A DNA stretch of 64,000 nt from Saccharomonospora azurea NA-128 (GTDB lineage Bacteria; Actinomycetota; Actinomycetes; Mycobacteriales; Pseudonocardiaceae), in contig NZ_CM001466.1 of NCBI RefSeq assembly GCF_000231055.2, positions 3,993,029 to 4,057,028 of the forward strand, written 5' to 3'. Shown one piece after another: positions 59,560-64,000 of the stretch. How positions within the stretch are numbered: position 1 is the first letter of the stretch; each line of letters starts with the position of its first letter. The notes below the pieces were generated by a model, which worked only from the letters and a program-made list of their open reading frames with translations, did no database searches and was not told where the DNA came from. Position numbers and translations under genes: made by a program.

Positions 59560-60007
59560 TGTTCGTCCCGACAGCCTGACCGTCGTCGTCCGTTCCGGCA
59601 CCGAGCTGAGCGCTCCCGAGCTCTATGCGATGTTGCGGTTACGCGTGGACGTCTTCGTCGTCGAACAAGAGTGCCCGTACCCGGAGATCGACGGTAAGGA
59701 CCTGCTCGACGGCACCCGCCACGTGTGGGCGGCCACGGACGACGGTCGCGTCGCGGGATGTCTGCGGGTGCTCGACGAGGACCACGGGGTGCAGCGCATC
59801 GGCAGGGTGTGCACGGCCGGGTTCGCGCGGGGAACCGGCGCCGGGGCTCTGCTCATGAGGACGGCGGTGGACCTCGTCGGGGATGCCGAGAGCGTGCTCG
59901 ACGCCCAGACGTACGCGACCGGGTTCTACGCGCGGTTCGGCTTCCGGCCCGAGGGCGAGGAGTTCCTCGAGGACGGCATCCCGCATATCAGGATGCGGCG
60001 AAGCTGA
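59552..60007 (+). CDS. ElaA-like GNAT acetyltransferase
   Basis: 151 residues. The ElaA-type motif LRVDVFVVEQECPYPEIDGK (about 29-48) is followed by a GNAT core with RIGRVCTAGFARGTGAGALL and FYARFGFRPEGEEF. The substrate is unknown. GTG 59552 lies inside the protease stop region (8-base overlap), so translation is coupled. Convergent with the bioF-like gene. Confidence 0.82.
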   Translation: MTDVRPDSLTVVVRSGTELSAPELYAMLRLRVDVFVVEQECPYPEIDGKDLLDGTRHVWAATDDGRVAGCLRVLDEDHGVQRIGRVCTAGFARGTGAGALLMRTAVDLVGDAESVLDAQTYATGFYARFGFRPEGEEFLEDGIPHIRMRRS

Positions 60008-60019
60008 GGCGCTGAAGGC

Positions 60020-61210
60020 TCAGTGACGTGCCTGTGGCGGTGCGTTGTCGGTGATGACGGCCACGGCGCGGTCGACGTCGGACTCGGAGAGATCCGCCCG
60101 GGCGGTCAGCCGCAGGCGGGACACACCGTCCGGTACCGACGGTGGCCGGAAGCAGCCGACGCGGACACCGTTCTCGGCACACCGCGTCGCCCACGCGACG
60201 GCTTCGTCCGGCCCGGGCGCACGCACCGACACCACCGCTCCGTCGGGAGTGCTCACCGAGAACCCCGCCTCGGCCAGCCGGGTGGAGAGATCCGTCGCGC
60301 GCGTCCGGACTCGCTCGGCGAGCTCCGGTTCGTCGCGCAGTGCGCGGAGGGCGGCGAGCGCGGCCGCCGCGCTGGCCGGGGCGAGCGCGGTGTCGAAGAT
60401 GAAGCTGCGCGCCGTGTCGACCAGGTGCTTGATCACCCGTCGTGGGCCGACGACGGCGCCGCCCTGCGCCCCCAGTGACTTCGACAGGGTCACGGTGGTG
60501 ACGACGTCGGGTGCGCCCGCGAGACCGGCGGCGTGCACGGCGCCACGGCCGCCGTCTCCCAGGACGCCGAGGCCGTGGGCGTCGTCGACGAGCAGCGCGG
60601 CCGAGTGCCGCCGACACACCGCCGACAGCTCCTCCAACGGCGCGAGGTCGCCGTCCACGGAGAACACCGAGTCGGTGACCACCAGCGCCCGCTCCTTACG
60701 CCGGGTCTTGAGCGCGTGTTCCACGGCGGCCGGATCGTTGTGGGCCACGGCGGCGACGTCCGCGCGGGACAGGCGGCAGCCCTCGATCAGGGAGGCGTGG
60801 ATGTACTTGTCGGTGACGATGGCCGCGTCCCGGCCGCTCAACGCGGTCACGGCGCCGAGGTTGGCGGCGAAACCGGAGGAGAACACGAGCGCGGCCTGAG
60901 CGCCGCAGAACCGGGCGAGCTCGTACTCCAGCTCGGCGTGGACCTCCGTCGACCCGGTGACCAGCCGCGATCCCGTCGCTCCCGCGCCCCACTTCAGGGC
61001 CGCTGCCGCCGAGGCCCCCGCCACCCGCTTGTCACGGGCGAGCCCGAGGTAGTCGTTGCCCGCGAGGTCGAGCTGGGTCGCCACGGCGGTGCGTGGGATC
61101 AGTGTCCGGACCAGGCCTTCCTCGGCCCGCTGTGCCGCGGCGTCGTCGAGCCAGTCGAACACGTGCTCCGGAGGGAGCGCTGCCGTACGAGTGGAACCGG
61201 AGGTGTTCAC
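60020..61210 (-). CDS. 8-amino-7-oxononanoate synthase (BioF-like)
   Basis: 396 residues of the alpha-oxoamine synthase family (fold-type I PLP enzymes). LDLAGNDYLGLARDKRV, GSRLVTGSTEVHAELE, VTDSVFSVDGDLAPLEEL, DDAHGLGVLG and the PLP Lys in VTLSKSLGAQGG. BioF condenses pimeloyl-ACP with alanine in biotin synthesis. No bioA, bioB or bioD adjoins, so another alpha-oxoamine product is possible. GTG start, divergent from the PIG-L gene. Confidence 0.87.
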   Translation of the reverse strand: MNTSGSTRTAALPPEHVFDWLDDAAAQRAEEGLVRTLIPRTAVATQLDLAGNDYLGLARDKRVAGASAAAALKWGAGATGSRLVTGSTEVHAELEYELARFCGAQAALVFSSGFAANLGAVTALSGRDAAIVTDKYIHASLIEGCRLSRADVAAVAHNDPAAVEHALKTRRKERALVVTDSVFSVDGDLAPLEELSAVCRRHSAALLVDDAHGLGVLGDGGRGAVHAAGLAGAPDVVTTVTLSKSLGAQGGAVVGPRRVIKHLVDTARSFIFDTALAPASAAAALAALRALRDEPELAERVRTRATDLSTRLAEAGFSVSTPDGAVVSVRAPGPDEAVAWATRCAENGVRVGCFRPPSVPDGVSRLRLTARADLSESDVDRAVAVITDNAPPQARH

Positions 61211-61251
61211 GCTGGCAGTCTTGCACCGGAAGGGTAGGAGGGAGGAACAGG

Positions 61252-61986
61252 GTGAGCGACGACGCGCGGCAGCTCTCGCCGATGCCCACCGACTGGAACC
61301 GGGCTCTGGCGGTGGTGGCCCATCCCGACGACATGGAGTACGGCGCCGCGGGAGCGGTCGCCGCGTGGACCGACGCGGGGCGCGAGGTGGCGTACCTGCT
61401 GGCCACCCGAGGGGAGGCCGGGATCGACGACATGCCCCCGGACGAGGCCGCGGTCGTGCGCGAACGGGAGCAGATCGCCAGTGCCGCCGTGGTGGGAGTC
61501 GAGCAGGTGGCGTTCCTCGACCACCCCGACGGGGTGCTCGAATACGGTCTCGACCTCCGCCGGGACATCGCGGCGGCGATCCGCCGGTACAGGCCGGAGC
61601 TCGTGGTGATGACCAATCACCACGACAGCTGGCCGGGTGGTGGTCTCAACATGGCCGACCATCGTGTCGCCGGCCAGGCGACTCTCGACGCGGTGCGGGA
61701 CGCGGCCAACCGGTGGGTGTTCCGCGATCTCCTCACCGAGGGACTGCAGCCGTGGTCGGGCGTGCGCTGGGTCGCGGTCGCGTCCTCACCGAAATCCACG
61801 CACGCGGTCGACATCACTGCCATGTTCGACCGCGCCGTGGAGTCGCTCCACTGCCATCGCGCCTACCTGCAAGGCCTCGGGCAGACGGAGGAGGACGCGC
61901 GCCGGTTCCTCCGGGAGATCGCCGTGGCGAGCGGCCGCCGGTTCGGCGGCGTGCTCGCCACGGAGTTCGAACTCATCTCCCTGTGA
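61252..61986 (+). CDS. PIG-L/LmbE-family deacetylase
   Basis: 244 residues. Zinc motif AHPDD (about 20-24) with a downstream His in NMADHRVAGQATLDAV and HHDSWPGGG. The family includes MshB and Mca of mycothiol metabolism and many N-acetylglucosaminide deacetylases. Those two enzymes have different flanking motifs, so I call only the family. GGAGGGAGGA lies ahead of GTG 61252. Confidence 0.85.
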   Translation: MSDDARQLSPMPTDWNRALAVVAHPDDMEYGAAGAVAAWTDAGREVAYLLATRGEAGIDDMPPDEAAVVREREQIASAAVVGVEQVAFLDHPDGVLEYGLDLRRDIAAAIRRYRPELVVMTNHHDSWPGGGLNMADHRVAGQATLDAVRDAANRWVFRDLLTEGLQPWSGVRWVAVASSPKSTHAVDITAMFDRAVESLHCHRAYLQGLGQTEEDARRFLREIAVASGRRFGGVLATEFELISL

Positions 61987-61998
61987 AGGCTCCCCGGG

Positions 61999-63327
61999 TC
62001 AGGCGGCGGCGTTGCGCCGGCCACCGGAGCCGCGCCGCGGCCCGCGTCCCCGCTGGGACTGGGGACGGCGGCCCGGACCGTTCGCCCGGGTGGGGCGGGG
62101 CGGGCGCACGCGCTCGACCACGGGAATGCCGCTGGGCGTGCGCGCGCCGGTGATCTGCGCGAGCGTCGGGTCGCCCGGCCGCACGGTGGCGGACTGCGGA
62201 CGCACACCGGCCTGGTCGGTCATGCGCCGCACCGTGCGGCGCTGGTCCCGCGTGACGAGTGTCACGACGGTGCCGGACGCGCCCGCTCGCGCGGTCCGGC
62301 CCGCGCGGTGCAGGTAGTCCTTGTGGTCGGCGGCCGGGTCGACGTGGAGGACGAGGCTCACGTCGTCGACGTGGATGCCGCGCGCCGCGACGTCGGTGGC
62401 CACGAGCACCGGCACGCGCCCGCTGCGGAAGTCGTCGAGCGTGCGGTTGCGCTGCCCCTGCGTCTTGCCGCCGTGCAGAGCGCCCGCGTGGACGCCGCTG
62501 GCCCGCAGGCGGGTGGTGAGCCGGTCGACGTGGTGCTTGGTGCGCACGAAAAGGATCGTGCGTCCCTCCCGGGCGGCGATCTCCGTGACGACGGCCTGCT
62601 TGTCGCGGTGCTCGACCTGCAGGAGGTAGTGGTCCATCGTGTCGACACTCGCGGTGGCGGGCGCGACCGAGTGCGTGACCGGGTCGGTGAGGTAGGCGCG
62701 CACGAGGTTCTCGACGGCGCCGTCGAGCGTGGCCGAGAACAGCAGGCGCTGCCCGTCGCGCGGCGTCAGATCGAGGATCTCGCGCACCTGCGGCAGGAAG
62801 CCCATGTCGGCCATCTGGTCGGCCTCGTCCAGCGCCACCATCTCGATGCCGTCGAGGACGCAGGTGCCCTGCCGCACGTGGTCGGAGAGCCGGCCGGGCG
62901 TGGCGATGAGCAGGTCGACACCACGGGCGAGCGCGTCCACCTGGCGCTGCATCGACATGCCGCCGACCGCGGTACGGCACCACAGGCCCGCGGCCTTGGC
63001 CAGCGGGATGAGGGCGTCGGCGACCTGCATGGCGAGCTCGCGGGTGGGGACGAGGACGAGTGCCCTCGGTCGGCGCGCGGTGGCCTTGCCACCGTGCAGA
63101 CGCGACAGCAGAGCGAGGCCGAAGGCGAGCGTCTTGCCCGATCCGGTCTGGGCTCGACCGAGCACGTCACGGCCGGCGAGGGCGTCGGGCAGCGTGGCCG
63201 CCTGGATGGGGAACGGTGCGTCCATCCCGGCCTTCTGGAGGGCGCGGTGGAGCGGCTGGGGAAGGTTCAGCTCGGCGAAGGTGCTCACCGGGGTCGTCGA
63301 ATCTGCTGTCGCTAGGGTCTGAGTCAC
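61999..63327 (-). CDS. DEAD-box ATP-dependent RNA helicase
   Basis: 442 residues from GTG 63327. Motifs in order: Q motif (FPIQAATLP), AQTGSGKT, PTREL, TPGRLSD, DEAD, SAT, LFVRTKHHVDRL, TDVAARGIHVDD and HRAGRTARAG, with an Arg/Gly-rich tail suited to RNA binding. RhlE/DeaD-like proteins remodel RNA in ribosome assembly and cold growth. GAGG sits 5 nt from this GTG; GTG 63354, nearer a strong AGGAGG, would add nine residues. A hairpin with ribosome-binding-site/anti-site pairing lies just upstream. Confidence 0.92.
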   Translation of the reverse strand: MTQTLATADSTTPVSTFAELNLPQPLHRALQKAGMDAPFPIQAATLPDALAGRDVLGRAQTGSGKTLAFGLALLSRLHGGKATARRPRALVLVPTRELAMQVADALIPLAKAAGLWCRTAVGGMSMQRQVDALARGVDLLIATPGRLSDHVRQGTCVLDGIEMVALDEADQMADMGFLPQVREILDLTPRDGQRLLFSATLDGAVENLVRAYLTDPVTHSVAPATASVDTMDHYLLQVEHRDKQAVVTEIAAREGRTILFVRTKHHVDRLTTRLRASGVHAGALHGGKTQGQRNRTLDDFRSGRVPVLVATDVAARGIHVDDVSLVLHVDPAADHKDYLHRAGRTARAGASGTVVTLVTRDQRRTVRRMTDQAGVRPQSATVRPGDPTLAQITGARTPSGIPVVERVRPPRPTRANGPGRRPQSQRGRGPRRGSGGRRNAAA

Positions 63328-63355
63328 TGATGCCTCTCGGACGTGGCGCGTCACA

Positions 63356-63384
63356 AGGAGGCCCTCCTGCCCGATTCAGGGCAG
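63356..63384 (-). promoter_or_regulatory. Hairpin and AGGAGG/CCTCCT palindrome in the helicase leader
   Basis: On the minus strand the leader reads a 6-bp-stem hairpin (CTGCCC...GGGCAG, 63367-63384) directly before AGGAGG-G-CCTCCT (63356-63368), which holds a ribosome-binding site and its complement. It may control helicase translation. Confidence 0.5.
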
Positions 63385-63584
63385 CCGCGACACAGCGGTG
63401 GGCGTGACCAAGGACGAACCCGGCGCACGGACGCGCCGTTGATGGGATGAATCGCACCGCGAACGGGCCCTGCCGGGCGGACGGTGCATGACGAGTCTAC
63501 CCGAGACGACGAATCCCGCTGGCGGCCGCCGACGTGTCCCGAGTCGCTTGCGTCCGCCGCGGGCGTGCCGCCAGGCTGACGGCC

Positions 63585-64000
63585 ATGCGAGTGATCGTGA
63601 TCGGTTCGGGGATCGGCGGCGCGTCGTGCGCTTACCACCTGGTGCGGCGTGGGGTCGAGACCATCGTGGTCGACGCGGGGGACGCCGGGGCCGCGACTCC
63701 CGCGGGCGCGGGCATCGTGTCCCCGTGGACGTCGCGACACGTCGGCGCCGGTTTCGACCTGGCGGCGAGGGCGGGCGCGTACTACCGGACGCTCGTGCCG
63801 GCCCTGGCCGAGGACGGTGAGGCCGACGTCTCGTTCGAGATCGTCGGCGGGCTCGTGGCCTCGGACGACGACACCTACCTGTCCGCCGTGTCCGACCGCT
63901 TGTCGCAGCGGGCTCGGCAGTGGCCCGAGCTGGGGGAGGTGCGCAGGCTCGACGCGGCGCAGGCGCGGGAGCTGTTCCCGCCGCTCGCGGACGGGCTCGG
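63585..64000 (+). CDS. FAD-dependent oxidoreductase, DadA-like (3' partial)
   Basis: The first 138 residues are in the window. It opens with the FAD-binding dinucleotide motif VIVIGSGIGGASCAYHLVRRG and the acidic residue that binds ribose (VVDAGD), then GAGIVSPWTS, like D-amino-acid or glycine oxidases of the DAO family. Product and substrate cannot be narrowed further. Divergent from the DEAD-box helicase. Confidence 0.82.
   Translation, partial: MRVIVIGSGIGGASCAYHLVRRGVETIVVDAGDAGAATPAGAGIVSPWTSRHVGAGFDLAARAGAYYRTLVPALAEDGEADVSFEIVGGLVASDDDTYLSAVSDRLSQRARQWPELGEVRRLDAAQARELFPPLADGL

Overview
This 64-kb window is chromosomal DNA of a high-GC actinomycete. The gene order ftsY, amt-glnK, ffh, rpsP-KH-rimM-trmD, rplS, lepB, rnhB, yraN-comM-dprA, xerC, rpsB-tsf-pyrH-frr-cdsA, rlmN, dxr-rseP-ispG, GNAT, map matches the conserved backbone I know from mycobacteria and their relatives. 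Mycothione reductase, a WhiG/FliA-type sigma factor, TipA-like and WYL regulators and abundant GTG starts point to a filamentous, mycothiol-producing member, probably of the Pseudonocardiaceae. The family assignment is inference.

Layout. 0-3 kb: a partial gene, then a sodium:solute symporter and anmK on the minus strand, with a DasR-like operator upstream of anmK. 3-9 kb: ftsY; a sigma factor/LCP pair; an IclR regulator divergent from malate synthase aceB. 9-13.4 kb: an accessory block with three copies of an LpqN-like domain (secreted lipoprotein, C-terminal half of a type-VII-like protein, free cytosolic protein), a WXG/EspC-like protein, a DUF4333-like lipoprotein, an anchored unknown and a YbaB-like protein. 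13.4-18 kb: pxpA, a VOC protein plus TipA-like regulator behind a TipA-type dyad, a PNPOx-like protein, a FhuF-like Fe-S protein and an RlmA-type methyltransferase. 18-48 kb: the housekeeping backbone (nitrogen sensing, SRP targeting, ribosome and tRNA maturation, signal peptidase, recombination/competence proteins, UMP kinase, lipid and isoprenoid synthesis, site-2 protease). 48-64 kb: WYL regulator, map, a 3-hydroxybutyrate dehydrogenase/transporter/PucR operon, a FadR-like regulator divergent from a CynX-type transporter, mycothione reductase, a secreted trypsin-like protease, bioF-like gene, PIG-L deacetylase, DEAD-box helicase and a partial FAD oxidoreductase.

Main points of interest: (1) the three-copy LpqN / type-VII-like block, including an in-frame fusion; (2) two pairs of perfect actinobacterial DnaA boxes far from any replication-origin genes, one next to a 56-nt hairpin that overlaps the yraN start; (3) glnK followed directly by ffh with no glnD, the gap holding a long stem-loop; (4) DasR-, TipA-, GlnR- and IclR-like operators recognisable from sequence next to the genes they should control. 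I see no rRNA, tRNA, CRISPR array, insertion sequence or prophage. No computation was run; all assignments come from reading motifs, lengths and context.
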